A stretch of DNA of 46,097 nucleotides from a virus. The stretch is from positions 1 through 46,097 of IMG/VR virus record IMGVR_UViG_3300044490_000149; one strand, given 5' to 3'. This document shows, one piece after another, positions 9,701 through 18,900 of the stretch. Each line of letters starts with the position of its first letter. Position 1 is the stretch's first letter. The translations under genes were made by a program, and so were the position numbers. The notes under the pieces were generated by a model. The model was not told the origin of the DNA. It made no database searches and worked only from the letters and a program-made list of their open reading frames with translations.

Positions 9701-12700
9701 TACAAGCATCTGACATTCCATCTTTGATTCGTCTTGGATACGATCTTCAAAAGATGAAAGCCGGTTATGGTCAGTATACAAAAAATCTTAATGCTGTTGA
9801 AATTTTCGGTGATACAGGTTTTAAGTTCTTAATATCTACAGGAAAGACATTGGATATAGGGTTACCGGTAAAATTAGCCACAAAATATGCTGAACGATAT
9901 CCTAATGTTGGAGTTATATATGTTGCCATAAATGAGGCAGATTTATTGTCTGCTCTTACTGATCCGCGTATTCATAAAATTATACCTGCACATCTTGGCG
10001 GAGGTACTCCAAAAGAATGGCTCCGGATGGCTACTAACTTGGATTTCGATAATTTCCAAAATCGACAATCTGAAAAAGTAATGTTTAAAGGAAAAAAACG
10101 TAATTTGGCATCTATTACAAATCCGAAATATGTTGAGGCAATGGAAATAATTAAAAAGGGTGCCTCTAAAGGTGATACAAAAAGTTATCTTAATGCCGTA
10201 GAAAAAGCATCAAAATTAATTGGAAAGAAGATAGAGCCAAAATTTAAAGATTATGTGGATAAGCCAGGATACGAAAAATTGATTGGGGTATATGGAGCCG
10301 AATATGGTAAGACGGCCGATATTCCTAAAATAGACATGAGCCGGATGAATATTGAAAAAGCGCGTGCCTATATGGAAACCGAAAACCGGGACATCTCTAC
10401 CGGATCCAATATATACGCAAGTATGGCCAGGTCGCTTATAAAGACCGCTTTGAGTCAAGGCGTAGAAGGCGTTGAGGCCGTAGATGCCATGATTCTAAAA
10501 CAGAAAGCATCCGGCGTAGGTAAGCCGCGTCCGCGAGGATGGATCGAGATTTCAAAGGATCCGGTTGTCCGGGATAAGATATTCCTGGCCGCAAATAGCA
10601 ATGCATCGACGTTTCAGCATGAGTTGGCGCATTGGTATCTGAACGATCTATTTAAGGCAAGTAAGAAGGGTCTTGTTGATGCGGATTATCGGGTCCTGGC
10701 CGATTGGTTGAAGATAAAGGATAATCAGACAGAATTGACCGCTCAACAGCACGAAATGTTTGCCAGGGGATGGGAGCGCTATCTCCGGGAAGGCCGGGCG
10801 CCGTCATCGGAATTGTCAGAAACATTTGCGCGGTTCAAACAATGGCTGACCAAGATATACGAAAGCGTAAAACAGTTACGCGTTCCGCTGTCGGATGATG
10901 TCAGGAAAGTAATGGATAGGATGCTTGCAGATGAAAACGAATCTGTAAATCGTATTGTTGGTGATAAGGAATTAACGCAGGATTTTGTAGAAAGTGTTTC
11001 CGGTGAATTTAAGGAAACTACGGTAAGCGAGGCGATCCGGGAAAGCGCTATGTCGGGTGCATCCACTAAACCATCTAAAAAAGAGGCGGCCAAACCTGCG
11101 CAGGCCGCTCCGGCTACTCCTGCCGCTCCGGCCGAACAGGCGCCTGCCGGTGAGGTTAAAACAGAAGGAGTCGCTCCACAGCCGATAACCAATATTTCCG
11201 GTGAGATCAAAGAGAGTAAGGCGTATAGCAGGGTCCTGGAACGGCATGAAGAATTGTTCTATCAAGGGCCGGTAACCTATACAAAGATGAACCTTGCTGA
11301 AGATGTGGCAAGGGGATGGAAGTTCGCTGACGAACAGCCGGACGCGGCCAGGCGCGTAGCGCTTGGCATAGATGCTCCGCCTCCTGGAGTCAGCGATACC
11401 GCTGTTTCTCTTGCTTATGCCGAAAAGATGAAGGCCGCAGGAAATATAAAGGAATGGTATGAGGCAGAACGTGCGCTATCCTTGCGCCGGACCAGGAGCG
11501 GACAGGAGATCGTAGCACTACGAGGCCGTATAGACGAAAATTCTCCGGAACATTTTGTAAATATGGTAGTTGATGCAAGGTTTAAGATTGCCGGAAAGAA
11601 AATATTCGGAAAAGATAAGCCAGGTTTCAATAAAAAAGTCATTACTGATTTCATAGATGCTGAAAAGATACTACTCAAAGAAAAAGTAGATGCGCAGGAA
11701 TTGGATATCAAAGAGGCGGATGAGATTTTACGTCTATTCCAACAAGATCTTGATCCTATCTCAATTGCCGGCCTGCGTAAAGCGATAAAAGACGGCAATA
11801 TTACTGTTAAAGACCTTATAAATGCAAAATCATCCGCAGAGCGGCGCGCTATGCTCGGAAAATATGTCAGCGAAGATATCGCCACGAAGGTAAATACCGG
11901 TTTTGAGAAGGCGATGGCCACCAAGCGGAAAGGCGCGTTAAAAGATTGGGCAGAAAAGACATTTAAAGGACGTCCGGAAGATAAGGCGTCTATTCTCGAT
12001 AAGATAGATGATCTCAAGGATCTTGGAGTCTTGAGTTCAGATCAGATGCAAACGGTTTACGAAGATCTTATAGCGGATAAACTTGGAATACGGCTAAAGC
12101 CGGCAGAGATCCAGGAGATCATAAAGCGCGCCACAGAATTACAGCAGGTATACGATACGGTATCGCAGAATATAATGACGTCTGATAAATATTGGGCCAA
12201 GCGCAAAGAGGTTGAAGATTATTTGCGTAGTTTAACGCCATCAAGCGCATTAAAAGTGACTACGTCCGTATCCGGACGCGGCGCCATGCTGTTATCGCTT
12301 AAATCTCCGCTTACTAATATCATCAGCAATACTGTCATGGGTGGAATACAGGCGTTTGAGCGCCGGATGGCAAGCAACACGTATACCGGCCTTAACAATG
12401 ACTTTGCTATGGAATACGTCAAAGCGGTCAATAAAATATATCAGGCATCCGGATACGACATTAGCCGTATGGATGGATCATGGCGTAGTGAGATGCGCCT
12501 CGGTGAAGAGATTACGCATTCGCAAGGGCCTGGAATCGCCAGGAAGATCGGCAGAGTATATGAAGATATTGTATTTAAGCAATTGATGGGCGCTCCGGAT
12601 GTTGCGGCATCTTCCATCGCTTTTGCCGATTCTGCGAACCTTGCGTCGTCTAAAATAGCAAGAGCGGAAGGCCTGGCCGGAGAGGCGGCGCAAAAGAGGG

Positions 12701-13968
12701 CGCTTGAAATATTTCAGGATGCAATTAAATTACGTCCGGCAACACCGGAAGGAGAGTTTGTTCGTAGCCAGGCAATTGCAGATGCAAGGTATTCCACATA
12801 TACGAATGAAGGTGGATATAGCAAACTTGCAATGGCTATAAGAAATGGATTAAACGATTTTACCGGTGACGTAAGGATTGGCGATCAGATTATGCCTTTC
12901 GTAAAAACACCGGCTAACGTAGTCCAGGCCGGTGTTGATTTTAGTGGGATTCCTGCTGTTATAGAGTTATTTAAACTTCCATATGCTATGAGAGAATTGG
13001 CTAATGGAAATAAAAAGCCGATACAGCAGGCAATAGATGCCGGAGTAAAGGGTGGAATAGGCCTGGTGATGTCAGCCGCTTTAGTTAGCATGATAAATCC
13101 GGACGACTTTACCGGTGAATATGATTCGTCTACAGATTCGGAAAAGAACGTTGCCAGGGTAAAGAATGCCGCTCCTAATTCTATTAAAGTAGGAGGCAAG
13201 TGGATCTCGCTTGATTATCTTGGTCCGTTAGGTGCGCCGTTTGTCGGTATGATGTATGCTAAAAAATATGGAACCGATCTTCCTACAATGGCATACCAAT
13301 ACGTAAAAGGTGCAGGAAAACAAGTATTAAAGGTTCCTGGCCTTAAAGAGATGGGAGATTTATACGAAAGTTTAAAGAAATCATTATCTGAACAAGATAT
13401 AAAGAAAACCATCGAAGGTCTTTCCAACGAAATGGTGGCGTATATAAGAGCGCGAACAATACCTGGAATAGTAAATGATATTGCCAAAGCGACAGATACA
13501 AACGTTCGCCGGACAGATACTTCCGCTATATCAAAAGCGCAGGCCTCTATTCCGGGATTGCGTCAAAAATTACCGGTAGCAGTATCTCAAGTAACCGGAG
13601 AGCCGATCAGGACAGAAGGAGCGGTATCAGAGTTATTATTCGGTAGCAGGGTTAAAACAGCAATTGATAGTGATGTAGTAAAGGAGATATCAAGATTGGC
13701 TGATGTTAATATGGCGCCGTCTGTATCTGATATAGACCGCACTTCTCCGCGCGTAAAGGAATTACGCAAGCAGATCGGTGAAGAAGAATTCCAGGCGGCG
13801 CTTGAATCATTTGCTGATAACTATTCATCCAAGTTATCAAAATTGATATCTTCATCGACATATAATCGTAAAAACGATGAAGAAAGAAAAAGGGAAATCA
13901 ATAAACTGCGTGGCGAACAGATCGATGCTATGTTAAAGCGATTTCACTATCGTAAAGAGAAAAAGTAA
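6724..13968 (+). CDS. Giant polyvalent injected virion protein with zincin metalloprotease domain
   Basis: 2,414 aa. GTG 6724 is preferred over ATG 6694 because AAGGCGG lies 4-10 nt upstream, and the start LLNSNTNEILEFPDEMS resembles N-termini of related phage proteins. It occupies the gp16 position. Visible parts: alpha-helical N-terminus; a lower-GC segment (about 8240-10300); a Cys-containing module with VCAKGKALK (about residue 880) and TPCLQC at 940-945, followed by VEIFGDTGFKFLIS and KIIPAHLGGG; a zincin-like site FQHELAHW with HExxH at 1299-1303; an Ala/Pro linker; a helical domain typical of large polyvalent proteins (RRTRSGQEIVALRG); and a late hydrophobic segment (GIGLVMSAALVSMI). 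It is likely ejected into the host with the DNA. Protease substrate unknown. Confidence 0.8.
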   Translation: MKLLNSNTNEILEFPDEMSKPEVDNALASYNGQEYILDYKPNFYDRTIAPMFKEAGIDIKDPLSVPIRNPQDLTFNIAVDLGVNYAKQFGRENVSAAAVGAQKTILGINQMIENLLPGKNTKWYFHEMFMRGAEDYVNMREKELSQTPERFGKDFSGALGGLGASLIVDTLTGGYAKEKMLMDATFDKVAPYLARIPGWALGSGLRTFAEQASTGDVVGGMLSGVEATALNTLYGSAGTGLRSIAAMASIGYMESYYNAFKEGRMPTLDETNKSVTHGVALGTIFTTLHMIERAAKPDQKAIIEQYNKDLAKAIDTRDMDVITRVYQDLLNDKRVSKEIKDAVANTYNTAQEEYINTQTTDNVALSRSLALSKVLEFSGYSHDMRRHSLGELTKIVEDNIRVNCPIAADTVVKNAAADFVCNRADELANTVFTAHTDMKTTLMEVGMSEHQAEHNARLYTAMIRQIAKREGRTVQEVHEEKMPEIFKAQGKPGAEVLAQDKIPTLEEYVKSAKRGRVILAKDGMKEEIDALKKGKSAIAEFTVPEELSFQYETGQLNKKLEKLGFYIHDEYGNFVMGKDKKTVDKFIENRKKVKTAYDLGKLYEYSEDDIAAFYLARRGGLEKHAYEEYIEDRKSSQITTKYEQKSKITTQYLEKTFGNDYIPDHTDMMLDDKAWIFPDGRAVRVGDHEDAANALGIAHYDSAQTDFGWVRKNSNGLEYSLWANSRSFKILQDNARALSQLAFGESTRQEYPLIVDIGYRDGKGDTKVKNITLTLDEAEKIDFDLTRLKEVRDMIKHADIYEQRDFANVKRTISGLSDKIPQSEGAGKIPDKVKNSDTDVELAAEEFLSMVFSNPDRFPVEGGSPIRPNADYGINFVPDSVCAKGKALKIQLVTMRQVLDDYLPEPKGPNKKSIQASNAAIKTAVSRKLFEAGIKQGLETPCLQCYEFEKQLTGYQAKPLSVGVRIYRTGQLENYKDFLKTTGILRGYGVGDVQASDIPSLIRLGYDLQKMKAGYGQYTKNLNAVEIFGDTGFKFLISTGKTLDIGLPVKLATKYAERYPNVGVIYVAINEADLLSALTDPRIHKIIPAHLGGGTPKEWLRMATNLDFDNFQNRQSEKVMFKGKKRNLASITNPKYVEAMEIIKKGASKGDTKSYLNAVEKASKLIGKKIEPKFKDYVDKPGYEKLIGVYGAEYGKTADIPKIDMSRMNIEKARAYMETENRDISTGSNIYASMARSLIKTALSQGVEGVEAVDAMILKQKASGVGKPRPRGWIEISKDPVVRDKIFLAANSNASTFQHELAHWYLNDLFKASKKGLVDADYRVLADWLKIKDNQTELTAQQHEMFARGWERYLREGRAPSSELSETFARFKQWLTKIYESVKQLRVPLSDDVRKVMDRMLADENESVNRIVGDKELTQDFVESVSGEFKETTVSEAIRESAMSGASTKPSKKEAAKPAQAAPATPAAPAEQAPAGEVKTEGVAPQPITNISGEIKESKAYSRVLERHEELFYQGPVTYTKMNLAEDVARGWKFADEQPDAARRVALGIDAPPPGVSDTAVSLAYAEKMKAAGNIKEWYEAERALSLRRTRSGQEIVALRGRIDENSPEHFVNMVVDARFKIAGKKIFGKDKPGFNKKVITDFIDAEKILLKEKVDAQELDIKEADEILRLFQQDLDPISIAGLRKAIKDGNITVKDLINAKSSAERRAMLGKYVSEDIATKVNTGFEKAMATKRKGALKDWAEKTFKGRPEDKASILDKIDDLKDLGVLSSDQMQTVYEDLIADKLGIRLKPAEIQEIIKRATELQQVYDTVSQNIMTSDKYWAKRKEVEDYLRSLTPSSALKVTTSVSGRGAMLLSLKSPLTNIISNTVMGGIQAFERRMASNTYTGLNNDFAMEYVKAVNKIYQASGYDISRMDGSWRSEMRLGEEITHSQGPGIARKIGRVYEDIVFKQLMGAPDVAASSIAFADSANLASSKIARAEGLAGEAAQKRALEIFQDAIKLRPATPEGEFVRSQAIADARYSTYTNEGGYSKLAMAIRNGLNDFTGDVRIGDQIMPFVKTPANVVQAGVDFSGIPAVIELFKLPYAMRELANGNKKPIQQAIDAGVKGGIGLVMSAALVSMINPDDFTGEYDSSTDSEKNVARVKNAAPNSIKVGGKWISLDYLGPLGAPFVGMMYAKKYGTDLPTMAYQYVKGAGKQVLKVPGLKEMGDLYESLKKSLSEQDIKKTIEGLSNEMVAYIRARTIPGIVNDIAKATDTNVRRTDTSAISKAQASIPGLRQKLPVAVSQVTGEPIRTEGAVSELLFGSRVKTAIDSDVVKEISRLADVNMAPSVSDIDRTSPRVKELRKQIGEEEFQAALESFADNYSSKLSKLISSSTYNRKNDEERKREINKLRGEQIDAMLKRFHYRKEKK

Positions 13969-13976
13969 GGAGCAAT

Positions 13977-14045
13977 ATGCTACCTGGCCTGTACTGGTGG
14001 TATGGTGGCGGAGCGAGCAGTGCCAACACAAAATATATAAGATAG
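13977..14045 (+). CDS. 22-aa micro-ORF sharing the fibre start motif
   Basis: A 22-residue frame with a good ribosome binding site (AAGGAG at 13967-13972). It starts MLPGL, exactly as the two following fibre genes do, and continues with Trp/Tyr/Gly-rich residues ending KYIR. It may be a leader peptide, a small tail component, or the remnant of a third fibre N-terminus. No family was recognised. Translation is supported only by the ribosome binding site and the shared start. Confidence 0.45.
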   Translation: MLPGLYWWYGGGASSANTKYIR

Positions 14046-14052
14046 GAGATTT

Positions 14053-15489
14053 ATGCTACCAGGATTAGTTACCTACAATAAGTTTACAGGAAATGGGGGC
14101 GCCTACGAGTTTACCTACACTTTTAAGATACTGACCACAGACGGATCAGATATTCTTTTGTATGTAACTGAGGGTGGAGTGACCACAGCAATCACATCCA
14201 ACTACTCTATTAACGTAGACAATTCGGTTGTCACATATCCTACTCTTGTATCGGGACTTCCAAAACTTACGGCATCACAGGTATTGACTGTTCAAAGACG
14301 CGAACCTTTAACGCAAGCCGTAGATCTCATTAACCACGGATCATTTGATGCAGAGGTTGTAGAGGCGGAATTCGATAAACTTACTGCAATTACACAGCAG
14401 TTGCAAGAGCAGATAGACGGAGGGTTTGATTCTAATAATACCGGGCCTACCGGTGCTTCCGGCGTTTCCGGTTATAGTGGATACTCCGGAGAGAGTGGGT
14501 TTTCCGGAGAATCGGGAATGTCGGGTTACGGAGAGTCCGGGTTCTCTGGGGTTTCGGGATATAGCGGAGAGAACCCCGGCGCATCCGGGTATTCGGGTGA
14601 TAGTGGGTTTAGTGGTTTCTCCGGGTTTAGCGGTTTCTCCGGTGCGCAGGGTCCGTCCGGTGGCGGTGCCATGCCGATAGGTTCGATAGTGGCTTGGAGC
14701 GAGGCAGACATTCCGGCAGATTTCCTGTTGTGCGACGGTTCTTCTCTTGAAAGGGTTGGTACATACGCTGACCTTTTCGCTGTAATAGGGACGACTTATG
14801 GTGCGGTAGACGGCGATCACTTTAACTTGCCGAATCTTAAAGGCAGGGTAGTGGTAGGCGAAGATTCGTCCTACAGCGGATTCTCTGGTCTTGGAGTTTC
14901 CGGTGGTGAAATTAACCACACTCTCTCCGTGGCAGAAATGCCAACGCATACGCATACTTTTACAAAAGGTACTTCTTCGGCAGATGCAGGACACGTTCAG
15001 TATTGTTCGCAGAATACTGGTTCTAATAGTACAAGCGAAGTTGGTGGTTCTGGAGCGCATAATAATCTTCAGCCGTACCTTACTCTTTACTACATCATTA
15101 AGTACCAAGTCACTCCCATAGCGACTACCGGTGCGTTGGAGTTGGTTATAGATGGCGGTGGGACTGCTATTACTACCGGTAAGAAGGTCCAATTTACAAT
15201 GCCATGGGATTGCGGTCTGGACGGATATGTGATGGTTGCAGATCAACCGGGAGCGATTGTAGTAGACGTTAATCGTTCTACGTATGCTGATTTCCCAACT
15301 ACCGCAAGCATATGCGGTTTGGGGAAAGAGTGTACGATAGCGGCAACGAATCAAAAATCGGAAGATTCTGATATATCGGATTGGACATCTGTAGACCTTG
15401 TAGAAGGTGATATAATAGAGTTAGAGGTAGACAGTTGCACAACGATACAGCGCTGTACTTTGTCGCTGTTATATCATAGGAATGTGTAA
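14053..15489 (+). CDS. Tail fibre 1: adaptor, pseudo-collagen, phage collar domain, C-terminal beta domain
   Basis: 478 aa; ATG 14053 follows AGGAG. Residues 1-125 form an N-terminal virion-attachment domain (FTGNGGAYEFTYTFKI, then VDLINHGSFDAEVVEAEFDK), like T7 gp17-type adaptors. Residues 133-205 are Gly-X-Ser triplets. Next is a Phage_Collar-type domain (PIGSIVAWSEADIPADFLLC, FNLPNLKGRVVVG, and a MPTHTHTF motif of the kind that binds metal or caps trimers). The C-terminal ~115 residues (ELVIDGGGTAITTGKKVQFT onward) form a beta domain common at phage fibre tips. Probably a host-recognition fibre. It shares its adaptor with the fibre at 15970. Confidence 0.85.
   Translation: MLPGLVTYNKFTGNGGAYEFTYTFKILTTDGSDILLYVTEGGVTTAITSNYSINVDNSVVTYPTLVSGLPKLTASQVLTVQRREPLTQAVDLINHGSFDAEVVEAEFDKLTAITQQLQEQIDGGFDSNNTGPTGASGVSGYSGYSGESGFSGESGMSGYGESGFSGVSGYSGENPGASGYSGDSGFSGFSGFSGFSGAQGPSGGGAMPIGSIVAWSEADIPADFLLCDGSSLERVGTYADLFAVIGTTYGAVDGDHFNLPNLKGRVVVGEDSSYSGFSGLGVSGGEINHTLSVAEMPTHTHTFTKGTSSADAGHVQYCSQNTGSNSTSEVGGSGAHNNLQPYLTLYYIIKYQVTPIATTGALELVIDGGGTAITTGKKVQFTMPWDCGLDGYVMVADQPGAIVVDVNRSTYADFPTTASICGLGKECTIAATNQKSEDSDISDWTSVDLVEGDIIELEVDSCTTIQRCTLSLLYHRNV
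14446..14664 (+). repeat. Pseudo-collagen Gly-X-Ser repeat, fibre 1
   Basis: About 70 codons of Gly-X-Ser triplets with X mostly Tyr, Phe, Val or Glu, interrupted once by ENPGA. The 9-nt periodicity is obvious, but individual copies use different Ser and Gly codons, so the DNA is not a perfect tandem repeat. Confidence 0.9.
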
Positions 15490-15959
15490 TGGCAAATATA
15501 GACATGTGTCTTGCGGCGAATGGGGCCACGTTAGCAGATTCTGCTGACGGATATATTAACGATAATAACTGGTTGACTGCATGTGGTAGATACCTATTCG
15601 TTAATCCCAGCGGTTCGGATGCAGCAAACTATTCCATACTTACGAGAGACTGTACAATTCAATCGATCGAGTGGGGTACGTATAACAATAACAATCTATC
15701 GGGTCCTACGGGCGGAGCGAATACATACTTGTATGTCACTTCTAACGGAGTGGAGACTTTAAGAGACGCATATCCGTATTCCTGGTCCGACAGAAATTAT
15801 GTGAACAGACGTACGATTAATATTACTTTAACGCACGTGACGAAGATTCGTGTATATATGACTTGTTGGACATCTCTCGGACTGGAAAGAGTCTGGTGTC
15901 ACGATGTTCAGGCATGGGGATTTGTACCATCTAAAGCAACGCAAGTAATTATTATTTAA
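15489..15959 (+). CDS. Uncharacterised fibre-associated protein
   Basis: 156 aa; ATG 15489 overlaps the fibre 1 stop codon by one base. It is beta-rich, with several Cys (CLAANG, TACGRY, TRDCT, MTCW, VWCHD) and many Asn, Thr and Trp residues. No family was recognised. Its position between two fibres suggests a fibre tip, a chaperone or an interchangeable receptor-binding subunit. It lacks an adaptor domain of its own. Confidence 0.55.
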   Translation: MANIDMCLAANGATLADSADGYINDNNWLTACGRYLFVNPSGSDAANYSILTRDCTIQSIEWGTYNNNNLSGPTGGANTYLYVTSNGVETLRDAYPYSWSDRNYVNRRTINITLTHVTKIRVYMTCWTSLGLERVWCHDVQAWGFVPSKATQVIII

Positions 15960-15969
15960 GGAGAGCAAA

Positions 15970-18900
15970 ATGCTACCAGGACTGACTACTTCAACATGGG
16001 GATATGGTGATGGCGTAGGGCCAATTGGAAACCGGAATTGGACTTACGATTTTAAGATTCAGCAAGATTCAGATATCCAGATATACATAACATCTCCGGC
16101 CGGTGCAGTAACGCAGATCACTTCCTCCTATCTGGTAGACAGTGTGCATAGTCAGGTTATCTATCCTACAGTCGGTTCCGGACTCGATCCTCTTCCGGTT
16201 GGGTGGACTATTGAACTTCGCAGGATACTGCCATTGACGCAATTAGTAGACCTTATTAATCACGGATCGCTTGATGCTGAAGTGGTAGAGGCAGAGTTTG
16301 ATAAGATCACTATGATATTGCAGCAGTTAAACAACAAGATGGGCATACAGGGTTATTCAGGTGTCAGTGGGTTTAGCGGACAGGCAGGAGAGTCCGGAAC
16401 AAGCGGCATGTCAGGCGACTCTACTTCTGGTTTTTCTGGGGCCTCTGGGGCCTCTGGTGCAAGTGGTTTTTCCGGAGAAGGAACTTCTGGTGTTAGCGGG
16501 TTTTCCGGTGAAAGTGGTTATTCTGGAACAAGTGGTTGGTCGGGAGTATCCGGGGCAAGCGGTACAAGCGGATTCTCTGGTGAGAAAGGAGATTCTGGCG
16601 TTTCCGGATTTAGCGGAGTATCCGGTTTCAGTGGAACATCCGGTTTTTCGGGAATGTCTGGTGTATCAGGGTATTCCGGAGAGGCGGCCTCTTATGAGTT
16701 CGTATGGAAAAATCCTGTTATAGAAAGACGGTCCTCTGATAGTGGCCTTACTCCGGTTGACGGAGATCGGTATATTATTATTCCTCCAGGTGAGGACGGA
16801 TGGCTCGGTAAAGATAGCGATGAAGTAGCAACATATGATACGGATCATTGGAACTATGAAATACCCTCGGATGGTTGGACCTTATATGTAGAAGATGAGA
16901 ACGCTATATATCACTATAACGGTGTAACGTGGATCAAGGTTTCAACTGGTGAGCCGATATCAGGATTCTCCGGATATTCGGGAAGTGGTGTATCCGGGTT
17001 TAGCGGCACTTCCGGAGTATCCGGTTATAGTGGCGCGGCAGGTGTATCCGGTTTTAGCGGATGGTCTGGAGTATCGGGATTTAGTGGAGAGTCTGGAGTA
17101 AGCGGGTTTAGTGGTTTTTCTGGAGCATCTGGAACAAGCGGATTCAGTGGGGTCTCCGGATATAGTGGAGAAGGTACGAGTGGTTGGTCCGGCGTATCGG
17201 GGTTCTCCGGCCAGAGTGGAGTAAGCGGATTTTCGGGAGAGTCTGGTTATAGTGGTACAAGCGGATATTCAGGAGAGCGAGGAGCAACAGGTGGTAGTTA
17301 TATAAAATCCTTTACGAATGCGGATCTTGTAGCGGGAATGCTCACAGTTGTACATAATTTAGGTGAGCAATATTATGTAGCAGAAGTTGTAGATAATAAC
17401 AATAAAGCAATAAATCCAGACGATATAACCTTTTCCACTGCTACTACCGCTATCGTATCATTAGTTTCTTTTGGTACGATTACCGGAACATGGCGTTGTG
17501 TTATTTCCGGAGGTGGGTTGAGCGGCTATTCAGGAACGGCTGGAGCAAGTGGTTATTCTGGAAGATCAGGATATAGCGGCAGATCCGGTTACAGTGGTGC
17601 CGGAACAAGCGGTTATTCCGGCAGGTCCGGATATTCCGGCAGATCCGGATACTCTGGAGGAAGTGGGTATTCCGGCAGAAGTGGTTATAGTGGAAGTGGT
17701 ATAAGTGGTTTCAGTGGAGCCTCTGGATATTCAGGAGTAAGTGGATTTTCCGGTGAAAGTGGTGTTTCCGGTTATTCAGGATCTGGTATATCCGGATTTA
17801 GCGGCACAAGTGGATTCTCTGGAGAGATCGGAGAATCAGGATATTCGGGAGAGTCAGGATATAGTGGAGATTCTACCTCTGGATATAGCGGTGTGTCTGG
17901 GTTCTCCGGAGTAAGCGGATTCTCCGGAACGAGTGGATACTCCGGGGTAAGCGGATATTCCGGAGAGGGGACATCAGGTTATTCCGGAGAGATTGGACTT
18001 CCTGGCGATTCAGGTTATTCGGGAATCAGCGGATATTCCGGAGTGTCCGGGCATTCGGGAGTGAGTGGTTTTTCCGGGACTTCCGGGTATAGTGGAATCG
18101 GAACGAGTGGATATTCTGGAACGTCGGGATACTCCGGTGAAAGTCTTGGGGAATCCGGTTATTCGGGTGAGAGTGGATATTCCGGCGTCTCCGGTTTTAG
18201 CGGAGTTAGCGGTTTTAGCGGAGTGAGTGGGTTTAGTGGAAAATCTGGTTATTCCGGTGAGGTAGGCGCCACAGGGACCAGTGGATACTCCGGCGAGGTT
18301 GGAGAATCCGGCTACTCGGGCGAAAGTGGAGTATCAGGGTATAGCGGATATTCGGGGGTATCGGGTTTTTCGGGTGTTTCAGGATTTAGCGGTAGATCCG
18401 GTTATTCCGGTCCAGAGGGTGGCACAGGGCCAAGAGGAGTGTCCGGTTATTCCGGGTATTCTGGAGTCAGTGGTTTCAGTGGTGTTAGCGGTTTTTCCGG
18501 AAGTGGGATATCCGGCTATAGCGGAGAAAGTCTTGGCGAGTCCGGATATTCCGGGTATTCCGGTGTCTCCGGGTATAGTGGAACGAGTGGCTATTCGGGA
18601 GATAGCGGAGTAAGTGGCTACTCTGGTACGTCTGGTTATTCGGGTTATTCAGGAGTCTCCGGTTATTCCGGGGACAGTGGATATAGTGGAGTAAGTGGCT
18701 ACTCCGGTGTGTCAGGATTTTCGGGTACTTCAGGATTTTCGGGTGTATCGGGTTATTCCGGAGTAAGCGGTTATTCAGGTAGCGCAGGTTATGATACCGG
18801 CACTCCCTTCTTTTTCCATCATGACGGTTCTGACATTCCTACGTATGAAGGACTCAAGCGTATCCCTGCGGAGAGTCCGGAGGACGACGAGGCGGTAACC

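Noticed and set aside
14341-15354. 337-codon open frame on the - strand, opposite tail fibre 1
   Set aside because: It mirrors the periodic fibre gene; the predicted protein is low in coherence and has no ribosome binding site. All other genes are on the + strand.
16361-18613. Additional + frames and repeat pattern in the fibre resembling a CRISPR or minisatellite
   Set aside because: The 9-nt periodicity comes from Gly-X-Ser codons in the main frame. There are no constant repeats with unique spacers and no cas genes.
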